From: Pseudobacteroides sp.
Lineage (GTDB): Bacteria; Bacillota; Clostridia; Acetivibrionales; DSM-2933
DNA length: 64,000 nt
Assembly: GCF_036567765.1 (NCBI RefSeq)
Contig: NZ_DATCTU010000045.1
Span: 1 to 64,000 of the forward strand
Direction: 5' to 3'
The notes beneath the pieces are model-generated. The model did not search any database and was not told the origin of the DNA. It saw only the letters and a list, made by a program, of their open reading frames with translations. Position 1 is the stretch's first letter. Every line of letters begins with the position of its first letter. The position numbers and the translations under genes were made by a program. Positions 48,022 through 56,720 of this stretch are shown here, in pieces.

Positions 48022-48049
48022 TTGAGGAAATAATCAAGTTTTATATAAG
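48022..48049 (+). promoter_or_regulatory. Possible promoter of the signalling operon
   Basis: TTGAGG (48022-48027) and TATAAG (48044-48049) with a 16-base spacer, about 75 bases before the receptor start. It is a moderate match only. Nothing else is recognised in 47910-48125. Confidence 0.35.
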
Positions 48050-48125
48050 TATTGGGAGCTTTTAAGTGCAATATTTTAATTTGGTAAATACTTTCAAACA
48101 TCAAAAAACTGGAGGTATCAATTTT

Positions 48126-50081
48126 ATGGAAAAAAGACTTGCAAAGCCTGCTGCTGCATCAAGAGCTTCATCAGTAGGAGAAAAGTGTACTGAAACTTCA
48201 GTACAAAATAATGATATTGAAAAGAAGAGAGAGTTGGCAAAAAAGCAGGCACAGGAGAAAGTAAAGGCCAGAACCCTTGCAAAACAACAGCAGATGGCGG
48301 AAAGAATTGCCGTAACTACAGAGCAGCTTGCATCAGGTATTGAAGAATCCAGTAATGCTGCAAGAGAGCTGAGTGCAACAATGAGCCAGATAGCAACAGG
48401 TGCAAATGAGGCATCATCAGCTGCTGAAGAATCAAGGGCCGCTATTAACCAGATTGATAAGGCTTCAGTGGTAGCTGACAAGAGGGCAAAGGAATCCCTC
48501 CAAAAAGTTGATGATGCTCAATCATTGATAAAAACAACATCAAACGATATTGAGCAGTTAATTAAAGGAATTAAGGAATCTGCAGATACCAACCTTGAGT
48601 CTGTGAAACTGGTTACCGATCTGGAAAAGCAGTCAGATGAGATTGGAAACATAGTACAAGCAGTAGTAAGGATTGCAGATCAAACAAACCTTCTTGCACT
48701 AAATGCAGCCATAGAAGCGGCAAGAGCAGGAGAACACGGGAGAGGGTTTGCTGTAGTTGCTGATGAGGTCAGGAATCTGGCTGAGATATCTGAAAAGTCT
48801 GCCAGAGACATAAGAGAACTTGTAAATGACATACAAAATAATGTCAAGGTTGTGGTTGGCGATATAGAATCAGCCGGCAAATCTGCAAATGAGGAAGTTG
48901 ATAAGGCAAAAAAGGTAACGTCGGACCTTATAAAGATAAACGAGGAAGTAGTTGTAGTACAGAATGGCGTTATAGAGGTTGCACAGAATGCTGTTGATGC
49001 AAATAAGGGTGCTGGTGAGTTTTTGGGAATTGCAGAGCAGGTAGCTGCAGCAGCAGAACAGCAAAGCAGTGCAGCAGAAGAGATTGATAAGTCTCTTTCG
49101 GAGCAGAATAAGGCATTTGAGGAGCTGAATGTGGCAGCATCGGAGCTTGCTCAGATGGCTGAAGAACTTAAGGTATCCACCGATGCACAGAAATCTTCAG
49201 AGACTTTGGCAGCAGCTGCTGAAGAGCTATCAGCAAATGTTGAGGAAGCAAATGCATTATCCAGTCAGATAATGACTGCTATGACACAGATATCTTCAGG
49301 AGCAGCCACTCAAGGTGAGTTAACTGAAAAAGCAGCGTCACTAGCTGATAGGCTTGCCGTAGCAGCCAAGCAGATGAGTGAAATAGCAACAGAGTCAGGT
49401 GAAAAAGTCACTGAGCTTAGAAAGCTTTTAGAAGATAATAAAATAGCAGTTGATAACCTTATTGATGGTATAACATCTGCTGCACAGTCCAGTACCGTAG
49501 CAGCTAAGAACATCAAGAGCCTTGAGGAAACAACCAGAAAGATTGACAAAATTGTAGATGCTATTGTAAATGTCACTATTCAAACAAACATGCTTGCTGT
49601 AAACGGTTCAATAGAAGCTGCCCGTGCAGGAGAATTCGGAAGAGGATTCTCAGTAGTTGCAGGTGATATAAGAACACTGGCGAATGAGTCGGCAGAAAAT
49701 ACAGATAAGATCAAAGACCTTGTTAGAGGGATTCAGGGCCAGATCCTCCGGGTATCCTCGGATATTGAATTATCAAGCAAAACCGCATTTTCCGAAGTGG
49801 AAAAAGCAAAGAAGATTACTGTTGATTTAAACAAGGTAGAAGAAAATATGAGTGTCATTCTCGCAGGAGTAAATGAGGTAGGTAAGGGAGCTGGTGAATC
49901 AATGGTGGCACTTGAGCAGGCAAGGAAGGGTGTTGATCAGATTGCGGCAGCAGCACAGGAAGCTTCAAAGGCCTCTAATGAAGCTTCAAATGCAGCATCT
50001 GAGCAGTCAAGAGGTATGCAAGAGCTGGCAGAAGCCATAGAGGAAATATCAAGCTTGGCTGATGAATTACAAAACATGTAA
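48126..50081 (+). CDS. Soluble methyl-accepting protein with two tandem signalling domains
   Basis: This 651-residue protein is all helical, with no membrane segment and no recognisable sensor domain. It contains two complete receptor hairpin tips: [20 protein letters not shown] in the region 183-223, and [20 protein letters not shown] in 483-520. Each is flanked by coiled-coil methylation helices. Ordinary chemoreceptors have one tip. GGAGGT lies 11 bases before the ATG at 48126; the open frame upstream looks non-coding. It heads the large operon and should be the substrate of the CheR and CheB encoded downstream. Cytoplasmic input must come through another protein, for example the stressosome components. 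Confidence 0.92.
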   Translation: MEKRLAKPAAASRASSVGEKCTETSVQNNDIEKKRELAKKQAQEKVKARTLAKQQQMAERIAVTTEQLASGIEESSNAARELSATMSQIATGANEASSAAEESRAAINQIDKASVVADKRAKESLQKVDDAQSLIKTTSNDIEQLIKGIKESADTNLESVKLVTDLEKQSDEIGNIVQAVVRIADQTNLLALNAAIEAARAGEHGRGFAVVADEVRNLAEISEKSARDIRELVNDIQNNVKVVVGDIESAGKSANEEVDKAKKVTSDLIKINEEVVVVQNGVIEVAQNAVDANKGAGEFLGIAEQVAAAAEQQSSAAEEIDKSLSEQNKAFEELNVAASELAQMAEELKVSTDAQKSSETLAAAAEELSANVEEANALSSQIMTAMTQISSGAATQGELTEKAASLADRLAVAAKQMSEIATESGEKVTELRKLLEDNKIAVDNLIDGITSAAQSSTVAAKNIKSLEETTRKIDKIVDAIVNVTIQTNMLAVNGSIEAARAGEFGRGFSVVAGDIRTLANESAENTDKIKDLVRGIQGQILRVSSDIELSSKTAFSEVEKAKKITVDLNKVEENMSVILAGVNEVGKGAGESMVALEQARKGVDQIAAAAQEASKASNEASNAASEQSRGMQELAEAIEEISSLADELQNM

Positions 50082-50099
50082 TGGAATGGGGGGATAGCA

Positions 50100-51653
50100 A
50101 TGGCTTCTCAGGTAAACGCATCAAGCTTTACGGAGATACAGCTGGTTACCTTTCATCTTGGACATGAGGAGTTTGGAGCAAATATAATGAATGTCAAAGA
50201 AATTGTCAGGGTAACAGACATAACAAAGGTTCCTAATGCTCCATCATACATAGAGGGTGTATGCAACTTAAGAGGAAGCGTCCTACCTATTATTGATGGC
50301 AGATCCAGGCTCAGTATGGAAAAGAAAGAGAAGGATGAAAACAGCAGGGTGCTTGTTATCGATATTAACGGCAAAGCTACAGGCATGATTGTTGACAAGG
50401 TATCTGAGGTGATGAGGGTTAATACCTCTGATGTAGAACCTCCGCCTGCAGCCATTAAAAATATTGATACCGATTATATCAGCGGTGTTGTGAAGCTAAA
50501 CAGCGGAAAAAGACTTATTATGTTCTTAGAGCTGATAAAGATACTGAATATGGATGATATGGAAGGGTTGACTGAAATAATAGACAACATGCCGTCAGCT
50601 TCAGGCTCTATGGAATCAATAGCTATATCTGCCAAAGAAATGATAGAAGAGGAACAGCTTGTTTCCTTTATGATCGGGAAAGAAGAGTACGCATTAAATA
50701 TAATGCAGGTTAAGGAAATCATAAGAGTGCCTGATATAGTAAAGGTACCAAACTGCGAGCATTATATTGAAGGAGTTGTATCAATAAGAAACCATCTTCT
50801 GCCCATCGTAAATCTAAGAAGGTATTTTGGAATGGAAGACGGTGATCTAACGGACCATACCAGAATTCTTATAGTTGATATGGGTAATACCACATCAGGT
50901 GTTCTGGTCGACAAGGTTACAGAGGTTATTAGGATTCCAACCAGTGTTATTCAACCGCCTCCACCTGTATTTTACAACTCCGACGGAGAGCAGATCAAGG
51001 GAATAGCCAAGCTGAATAATGGAAAAAGGCTGCTGCTTTTATTGGAACCTACAAAGCTTCTTTCAATGGATGAGATTAGCAACATAAAGGGTTATCAGGA
51101 AACATCCTCAGAAGAAGAGATGAAAAGTATTGAAAGGCAACTTATGGATGAGGAACAGTTGGTTACATTTAAACTAGATAATGAGGAATTTGCCATAAAA
51201 ATAACCGATGTGCAGGAAATAAACAGGATGACGGAAATAACAAAGATACCCAGAGCACCGTATTTTATTGAGGGTATAGTGAATTTAAGGGGTAATATAA
51301 TACCTGCACTGGATTTAAGAAAACTATTTAGCCTCTCAGATCAGGAAAAAACGGACTCTACCAGGGTCATTATAGTGGATGTGGAAGGTAAAAAAACAGG
51401 TATTGTAGTTGATGCGGTATCTGAGGTGCTAAGGTTTGAGAAAAGCTTTATTGAGGCTCCGCCTAAAATATTGTCAAGCGGCATAGACACTGAGTATATT
51501 GAGGGCGTCGGGAAGCTTGACAGCGGTAAAAGAATGATACTTATTCTAAGCCTTAGAAAGGTTCTTAATTATAATGAAAAACCTAATACAATTGTCGAGC
51601 CGGAAAAAAAGACTGAGACTGTAAAAGGAAAGACTAAGAAGTCATCAGTATAA
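50100..51653 (+). CDS. Triple CheW-domain scaffold
   Basis: This 517-residue protein is made of three consecutive CheW domains, beginning near LVTFHLGHEEFGANIMNVKE, LVSFMIGKEEYALNIMQVKE and LVTFKLDNEEFAIKITDVQE. Each carries the IEGxxxxRxxxxPxxxxR core. Short acidic linkers join them. A three-headed CheW could bridge several CheA or receptor units and may suit the two-tipped receptor encoded 18 bases upstream. The C-terminal tail is Lys/Glu-rich. Confidence 0.93.
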   Translation: MASQVNASSFTEIQLVTFHLGHEEFGANIMNVKEIVRVTDITKVPNAPSYIEGVCNLRGSVLPIIDGRSRLSMEKKEKDENSRVLVIDINGKATGMIVDKVSEVMRVNTSDVEPPPAAIKNIDTDYISGVVKLNSGKRLIMFLELIKILNMDDMEGLTEIIDNMPSASGSMESIAISAKEMIEEEQLVSFMIGKEEYALNIMQVKEIIRVPDIVKVPNCEHYIEGVVSIRNHLLPIVNLRRYFGMEDGDLTDHTRILIVDMGNTTSGVLVDKVTEVIRIPTSVIQPPPPVFYNSDGEQIKGIAKLNNGKRLLLLLEPTKLLSMDEISNIKGYQETSSEEEMKSIERQLMDEEQLVTFKLDNEEFAIKITDVQEINRMTEITKIPRAPYFIEGIVNLRGNIIPALDLRKLFSLSDQEKTDSTRVIIVDVEGKKTGIVVDAVSEVLRFEKSFIEAPPKILSSGIDTEYIEGVGKLDSGKRMILILSLRKVLNYNEKPNTIVEPEKKTETVKGKTKKSSV

Positions 51654-51706
51654 TTACAGGTTTAACTCACCATTAACCGGTGCAAAGGCACTGCAATTGG
51701 TTTTTT

Positions 51707-51753
51707 CCTCTCCCAAAATGAATGATGTTAGTTGAAAAGTATTTTGGGAGGGG
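51707..51753 (+). promoter_or_regulatory. Hairpin between the triple-CheW gene and cheB
   Basis: CCTCTCCCAAAAT (51707-51719) pairs with ATTTTGGGAGGGG (51741-51753), with one wobble and a 21-base loop. The right side has a purine run rather than a T run, so full termination is not expected. It may act as an mRNA processing or partial attenuation point that sets the ratio of scaffold to enzyme genes. Confidence 0.65.
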
Positions 51754-51808
51754 GAGGTGGTGATTATTTGAGTATGATTGATATCTTATGTATTGGAGGA
51801 GCAGCTTC

Positions 51809-52879
51809 ATGGTAAAAATCAAGGTATTAATTGTTGATGACTCAGCACTTATGAGAAAAGCTATAAAAGAAATACTTTCAACTGATTCCAGCTTGGAAGT
51901 GGTAGGTTTTGCTAGAGATGGTGAAGATGCTATTCTAAAGGCAAGAGAATTGATGCCGGATGTAATTACCATGGACATTAACATGCCTCTTATGGATGGT
52001 CTTACTTCTATGCAGCATATTCTTAATGAATTTCCTAATGTTGCTGTTATTGTTTTAAGCTCACTGTCTCAGGAAGGAGCACTCATCACATTCGAAGCAC
52101 TTGAACTTGGTGCATTTGATTTTGTTGCCAAGCCGTCGGGAACGGTGTCTTCAAACATATATATAGTTGGAAAAGAGATTATTGAAAAGGTAAAGGCAGG
52201 TTATAAATACTCAAGGAAGAACACCATCAGAGGAAGGATTGCAAGAACTAAAGAAATTATAAAACCGGTTCCCAAAAAGTCTATAGTAGGTTCTTCAACT
52301 ACTACAATCAAAACGGTGGCAACAAAGGTTGTGGTTATTGGAATATCAACCGGCGGGCCCAACACACTTATGGAAGTCCTACCGATGATACCTGCTGATC
52401 TTAAGGCAGCTATTATTATTGTACAGCATATGCCTCCAGCATTTACATCAACCTTTGCCAAGAGGATAAACGATGCAAGCATGTTTGATATTAAGGAGGC
52501 AGAAATAGGCGACAAAGTGATTAACGGTAAAGGGTTTCTAGCACCGGGAGGGTACCACCTCGTAGTGAGAAAAGAGGGAATTCGCTTAACCAGTACTCCC
52601 AAAACATTATTTATGCCTTCTGTAAATGTCACAATGGAGTCTGTGCTGGAATGCTACGGAGGTAAAAATGTAATAGGTGTTTTGATGACAGGTATGGGTG
52701 ATGATGGGGCTGATGCTATGGTTAAGATTAGAAAGGCTGGAGGCATAACAATTGCAGAGGATGAGTCAACCGCAGTTGTTTTCGGTATGCCTAGAGAGGC
52801 GATAGAGCGAGGAGGTGCTGAGATAGTTGCACCCTCACATAGAATTCCCAATGAAATAATAAGGGCAGTAATGCGATAG
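51809..52879 (+). CDS. cheB: CheB protein-glutamate methylesterase
   Basis: This is 356 residues with an N-terminal receiver domain (VLIVDDSALMR and ITMDINMPLMDG) and a C-terminal methylesterase domain. The catalytic residues are visible as S180 in GISTGGPNT, H207 in QHMPPAF and the DD pair near 298 in TGMGDDGADA. It removes methyl groups from receptor glutamates. GGAGGA before the ATG at 51809 decides the start over an in-frame codon at 51788. Confidence 0.96.
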   Translation: MVKIKVLIVDDSALMRKAIKEILSTDSSLEVVGFARDGEDAILKARELMPDVITMDINMPLMDGLTSMQHILNEFPNVAVIVLSSLSQEGALITFEALELGAFDFVAKPSGTVSSNIYIVGKEIIEKVKAGYKYSRKNTIRGRIARTKEIIKPVPKKSIVGSSTTTIKTVATKVVVIGISTGGPNTLMEVLPMIPADLKAAIIIVQHMPPAFTSTFAKRINDASMFDIKEAEIGDKVINGKGFLAPGGYHLVVRKEGIRLTSTPKTLFMPSVNVTMESVLECYGGKNVIGVLMTGMGDDGADAMVKIRKAGGITIAEDESTAVVFGMPREAIERGGAEIVAPSHRIPNEIIRAVMR

Positions 52880-52895
52880 GAGAATGGAGAAAGTT

Positions 52896-53759
52896 ATGGA
52901 CATTAAAATTAATGAAAAGACATGGGAAGTATTAGTGCATGAAAAAGAAAATATTATAGATTTTTGGGAAAAGGAAATAAAGTTAAACAGAATTATAAAA
53001 AAGGGTGTTTTATCGGATAATGATGTAAAAAGCTTCTGCACACAACTTGCAAACGTTTTTCTCGAATTGGTCAGAGAGGAAAAGGCATCATTAAGTTCCA
53101 TGGATTCAAATGATGTAAAAAGATCGTTGGAGTTATACTCCAAAACAACGGCAGCAAAAGGCATGACTCCTACTGAAATAAGCATGTATATATATTCGTT
53201 AAAGACTATAGTTTTTAAGGCTTTACAAAAAAAATTCGGTGATGATATTGTTGCATTAAATTTAGAAATCATAAGGTTGTCCGATTTGTTGGACAAGATG
53301 GGGTTATTTACATTCGACCTTTATGTAAAGGAAAGGGAAAATATTATTTTGCGGCAGCAGCAGGATATGTTGGAGCTGTCCACACCAGTAATAAGTGTGT
53401 GGGACAGGATTCTGGCAGTACCCCTTATTGGCACACTGGACAGTAAAAGAACTCAGCTCATAATGGAGAAGCTTCTTGAAATGATAGTTTCAACAGGTTC
53501 GATGGTTGCAATTATTGATATTACAGGAGTGCCTGCTGTAGATACGCTTGTTGCAAATTACCTTCTTAAGACAGCAAGTGCCACCAAATTATTGGGAGCA
53601 GAAATTATTATTACTGGCATAAGCCCAGCCATTGCACAGACCATGGTTCATCTTGGGGTGGATTTGTCCGGGGTTGTGACTAGGGCTCTGATGGCAGACG
53701 GTATAAAATTGGCATACGATATGCTGGATTATAGAGTAGTAAAAGTTAGAAAGAACTAG
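52896..53759 (+). CDS. rsbR: RsbR-type stressosome protein with C-terminal STAS domain
   Basis: The N-terminal half, about 165 residues, is helical and would form the sensor turret as in RsbR paralogs. The C-terminal STAS domain begins near PVISVWDRILAVPLIGTLDS. The two phosphorylatable threonines known from Bacillus RsbR have counterparts at about T210 (DITGVPAVDT) and T240 (IITGISPAIAQT). The frame can also start at 52884, but GGAGAAAG favours the second ATG. It is followed by RsbS and RsbT homologs, completing the stressosome trio. Confidence 0.9.
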   Translation: MDIKINEKTWEVLVHEKENIIDFWEKEIKLNRIIKKGVLSDNDVKSFCTQLANVFLELVREEKASLSSMDSNDVKRSLELYSKTTAAKGMTPTEISMYIYSLKTIVFKALQKKFGDDIVALNLEIIRLSDLLDKMGLFTFDLYVKERENIILRQQQDMLELSTPVISVWDRILAVPLIGTLDSKRTQLIMEKLLEMIVSTGSMVAIIDITGVPAVDTLVANYLLKTASATKLLGAEIIITGISPAIAQTMVHLGVDLSGVVTRALMADGIKLAYDMLDYRVVKVRKN

Positions 53760-53778
53760 TTATATTGGAGAGATATAA

Positions 53779-54240
53779 ATGGAGAAGATACCTATATTAA
53801 AAATTAATAACATACTTATTGTATCCTTACAAGGGGATTTGACTGACAAAAGTGTAGCAAACCTTCAGCATGATATCTTGAGTAAAATATACAAGACAAA
53901 AGCGGTAGGGGTCCTTATTGATATATCGGTATTGGATATAATCGATTCATTTTTAGGTAGGGTTATTTCAGATACAGCCAGGATGATAAAATTATTGGGT
54001 GCTGAAATCATGATAACAGGCATGAAGCCTTGTGTTGCCATCACACTGGTTGAACTGGGGCTTCAAATAGGAAGTGTCAATACGGCCTTGGATATGGAAT
54101 CAGGAATAGAGAAGCTTAAAAGAGAAATTAGACTTCATGGCATAGAAGAAATTGATGAGTCATCTTTACCAGCGTATATGGAGGAAAATGCGGTCGAGCT
54201 GAATGACCAGCCGGGAGAGGAAGAAGATGATAGTTTGTGA
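53779..54240 (+). CDS. rsbS: RsbS-type stressosome core STAS protein
   Basis: This stand-alone STAS domain of 153 residues starts EKIPILKINNILIVSLQGDL. The serine phosphorylated by RsbT in the Bacillus system corresponds to about S50 in LIDISVLDIIDSFLG. About 35 acidic residues follow the STAS domain, which normal RsbS proteins lack. The stop codon lies inside the start of the rsbT-like gene (14-base overlap), showing tight translational coupling. Confidence 0.9.
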   Translation: MEKIPILKINNILIVSLQGDLTDKSVANLQHDILSKIYKTKAVGVLIDISVLDIIDSFLGRVISDTARMIKLLGAEIMITGMKPCVAITLVELGLQIGSVNTALDMESGIEKLKREIRLHGIEEIDESSLPAYMEENAVELNDQPGEEEDDSL

Positions 54241-54622
54241 GGTTTGTATAAATGAGGAACGTGATATAGTGACTGCCCGGCAGAAAGCTAGAGAAGCAGC
54301 CAAAGATATGAATTTTGGTTTGGTGGATCAGACCAGGATTATAACTGCTGTAAGTGAGCTCTCTCGAAATATCTATGAGCATGCCGGAAAAGGGAGGGTT
54401 GTTATTGAAGTTATCTCTAACGGATCACAAAAAGGTCTTATGTTTTCGTTTATAGACGAAGGGCCAGGAATTGAAGATATCGATCTTGTTATGAGGGAAG
54501 GATATACTACCGGAAAGGGTATGGGATTGGGGCTTCCGGGAAGTAAAAGGCTTATGGATTACTTATCAATAACTTCTCAGGTTTTAAAAGGGACAAAAGT
54601 TGTAATCAAAAAATGGGTGTAG
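54227..54622 (+). CDS. rsbT: RsbT-type serine/threonine kinase
   Basis: This 131-residue GHKL kinase has an N box AVSELSRNIYEHA, G1 box FIDEGPGIEDI, and glycine-rich lid GMGLGLPGSKRLMD. RsbT phosphorylates RsbR and RsbS and is then released to activate a downstream phosphatase. The start at 54227 follows GGGAGAGGAAG; an earlier in-frame ATG at 54203 is less likely. It overlaps both neighbours. Confidence 0.92.
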   Translation: MIVCEVCINEERDIVTARQKAREAAKDMNFGLVDQTRIITAVSELSRNIYEHAGKGRVVIEVISNGSQKGLMFSFIDEGPGIEDIDLVMREGYTTGKGMGLGLPGSKRLMDYLSITSQVLKGTKVVIKKWV

Positions 54623-55668
54623 AGGGCGTGATCAAAATAGAGATATTAGACATCAGGGGTGAGTATGATATTGGAACAGCAAGGCGGAGTATAGCTCAAA
54701 AATGCACGGATATGGGATTTAGTCAGCATGAAATAGGCGAAATCTCTATTGCTGTTACCGAACTGTGCACCAATTTAATTAAGCATAATGCTATTGATGG
54801 AAAAGTAATATTTACTGAACTTTGCGAAGGAGGTAGAAAGGGAATAGAGATCATTGCCAAAGACAAAGGTCCCGGGATAGCTGATGTAGATGAAGTATTA
54901 AGAGATGGATTTTCGACAAAAGGCACTATGGGTACTGGGTTAGGTGCTGTTAAAAGGCTTATGGATTCATTTGAGGTTTATTCGAATATTAAGAGAAATA
55001 AATATTTAAAGTACCCCTTTGAAGAAATATGTGAAGGTACAGTGGTTACAGTGAAGAAGTGGTTAACAGGCAAAATCATTCCCTTTAATGATGAGATAAA
55101 GCTAAGTGTAATGAGCAGGCCGTATCGTGGATTTAACATCAACGGTGACTCATATTATGTGAAGAACCTTAAGGGAAAAGAAATCTTTGCAGTTATAGAC
55201 GGACTTGGGCACGGACATGAAGCACATATAGCTTCAGCATTAGCTGCAACTATAATAGAAGACAATATTCACAAAAACCTCACTGAAATTGTATTTGCTG
55301 TTGATTCTGCACTAAAACCGACACGCGGAGCTACAATGGGAATTATAATTATAGATAAGTTTAAGAAAGAATTTGAATATTGTTCAATAGGAAATATAGA
55401 CATAAGGTACATTGGTGAGAATGGGACTGAGATTATGATGCCTACAAACGGTATACTGGGCGGTAAAGTAAACAGTATAAAGGTTCATAGGCGGATTTAC
55501 AATAGCGGTGCTGCCATAGTAATTTGTTCGGATGGGATTTCCACAAGGTGGGGAATTGATAACTATCCGGGAATACTGCTAAAAAACCCGGCTATTTTAT
55601 CCAATTCTATTATGAGGGACTTCGGCAAGGAAAATGATGATGCAACTGTTTTAGTTGCTTTTATATAA
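54613..55668 (+). CDS. Fusion of RsbT-like kinase and PP2C/SpoIIE-type phosphatase (RsbX-like)
   Basis: This 351-residue protein has two parts. Residues 1-145 are a second RsbT/RsbW-like GHKL kinase with AVTELCTNLIKHN, DKGPGIADVDE and GTGLGAVKRLMD. Residues 160-351 are a PP2C-like domain with AVIDGLGHGHEA, VICSDGIST and DDATVLVAFI, closest in layout to RsbX, which resets stressosomes. Having kinase and phosphatase in one chain is unusual; the same protein could phosphorylate and dephosphorylate STAS proteins. It overlaps the end of rsbT. Confidence 0.88.
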   Translation: MGVEGVIKIEILDIRGEYDIGTARRSIAQKCTDMGFSQHEIGEISIAVTELCTNLIKHNAIDGKVIFTELCEGGRKGIEIIAKDKGPGIADVDEVLRDGFSTKGTMGTGLGAVKRLMDSFEVYSNIKRNKYLKYPFEEICEGTVVTVKKWLTGKIIPFNDEIKLSVMSRPYRGFNINGDSYYVKNLKGKEIFAVIDGLGHGHEAHIASALAATIIEDNIHKNLTEIVFAVDSALKPTRGATMGIIIIDKFKKEFEYCSIGNIDIRYIGENGTEIMMPTNGILGGKVNSIKVHRRIYNSGAAIVICSDGISTRWGIDNYPGILLKNPAILSNSIMRDFGKENDDATVLVAFI

Positions 55669-55672
55669 GGCG

Positions 55673-56686
55673 ATGAATATGAAAAAAGATTGTTTAAGTT
55701 GTTATCTGTTATTTAAATATATGATGGATGAAAAAAAGAGGCTTGAGGATGAAATAAACAAGCTAACCGAGGAGCTTTTGGAAACTAATTCCGGAGTTTT
55801 AGCGATTGTTCAGGAATTTGAAAAATCCAATGAAAGCCTCATTAGAAATGATGAAGAAAAGAATAAGTTTCTTGAAAACCTGAAAAAGGCCAATAAGGAA
55901 CAGCTAGATAAAATAAAGGCACAGGAAAAGGCATTGATGCAGGCTGATAAAATGGTTTCACTAGGACATCTGGTAGCCGGTGTTGCTCATGAAATCAATA
56001 ATCCTACGACTTTTATTAGATCAAACATAGAGTTGTTGCAAAAATATTGGAATATTGCAGTAAACCATATCGTAATGGAAGACGATCAAAGGGTCCAAGT
56101 TGTGGTAGAGGACTTTGATGAAGTTTTAAAGTCTATGTATAAGGGCACTGAGAGAATAATGGATATCGTAAATGGACTGAAATTCTTTTCAAGACAGGAA
56201 AAGGTAGGATACAGCCCAATTGATTTATTTGAATGTTTGAATGATTCATTAAAATTAGTTAGGAACGAAGTCATAAGGCATAAGATTACATTTATAAACA
56301 GCATACAAAAGGGTGAGTATATAGTAAATGGTTCTAAACAACAACTGGAGCAGGTCTTTATAAATTTAATACTAAACTCTATAAAAGCGATAGCAAAGAA
56401 AAATGCATCTGAGGGCTGTATTGAAGTACAGGCGAAAACAAAAATCCATAATCTTGCATCTGTTTTTGTAAGGGATAATGGATGCGGCATTAAGGAAGAA
56501 AATTTAAGTATGATATTTAATCCTTTTTATACCACGCATCTGGATGAAGGGGGGACAGGACTGGGGCTTTCAATCGTTTACGGAATAATAAAAGAACACC
56601 ATGGCACCATTGACGTGTCAAGCAGGTTAAATGAAGGGACTGAAATAATTATAACCATGCCTTTATTTGAGAAAAACCTGTTATGA
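55673..56686 (+). CDS. Soluble NtrB-like histidine kinase
   Basis: This is about 338 residues with no membrane segment. A short N-terminal Cys pair (KKDCLSCYLL) is followed by a long coiled coil (residues 20-95). HisKA comes next with MVSLGHLVAGVAHEINNP, and a HATPase domain with DNGCGI and GGTGLGLSIVYGI. The coiled coil replaces a sensor domain, so it probably takes signals from a partner. The start is ATG 55673 or 55679. It overlaps both neighbours slightly, and may feed the Hpt protein and response regulator that follow. Confidence 0.9.
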   Translation: MNMKKDCLSCYLLFKYMMDEKKRLEDEINKLTEELLETNSGVLAIVQEFEKSNESLIRNDEEKNKFLENLKKANKEQLDKIKAQEKALMQADKMVSLGHLVAGVAHEINNPTTFIRSNIELLQKYWNIAVNHIVMEDDQRVQVVVEDFDEVLKSMYKGTERIMDIVNGLKFFSRQEKVGYSPIDLFECLNDSLKLVRNEVIRHKITFINSIQKGEYIVNGSKQQLEQVFINLILNSIKAIAKKNASEGCIEVQAKTKIHNLASVFVRDNGCGIKEENLSMIFNPFYTTHLDEGGTGLGLSIVYGIIKEHHGTIDVSSRLNEGTEIIITMPLFEKNLL

Positions 56687-56720
56687 GAATTTCCAGGATT
56701 ACGTAGAAGGAGGACCAAAA

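Noticed and set aside
51774..51815. A 13-codon upstream frame overlapping the cheB start
   Set aside because: It is very short and its spacing to the purine run is poor; chance is the simpler explanation.
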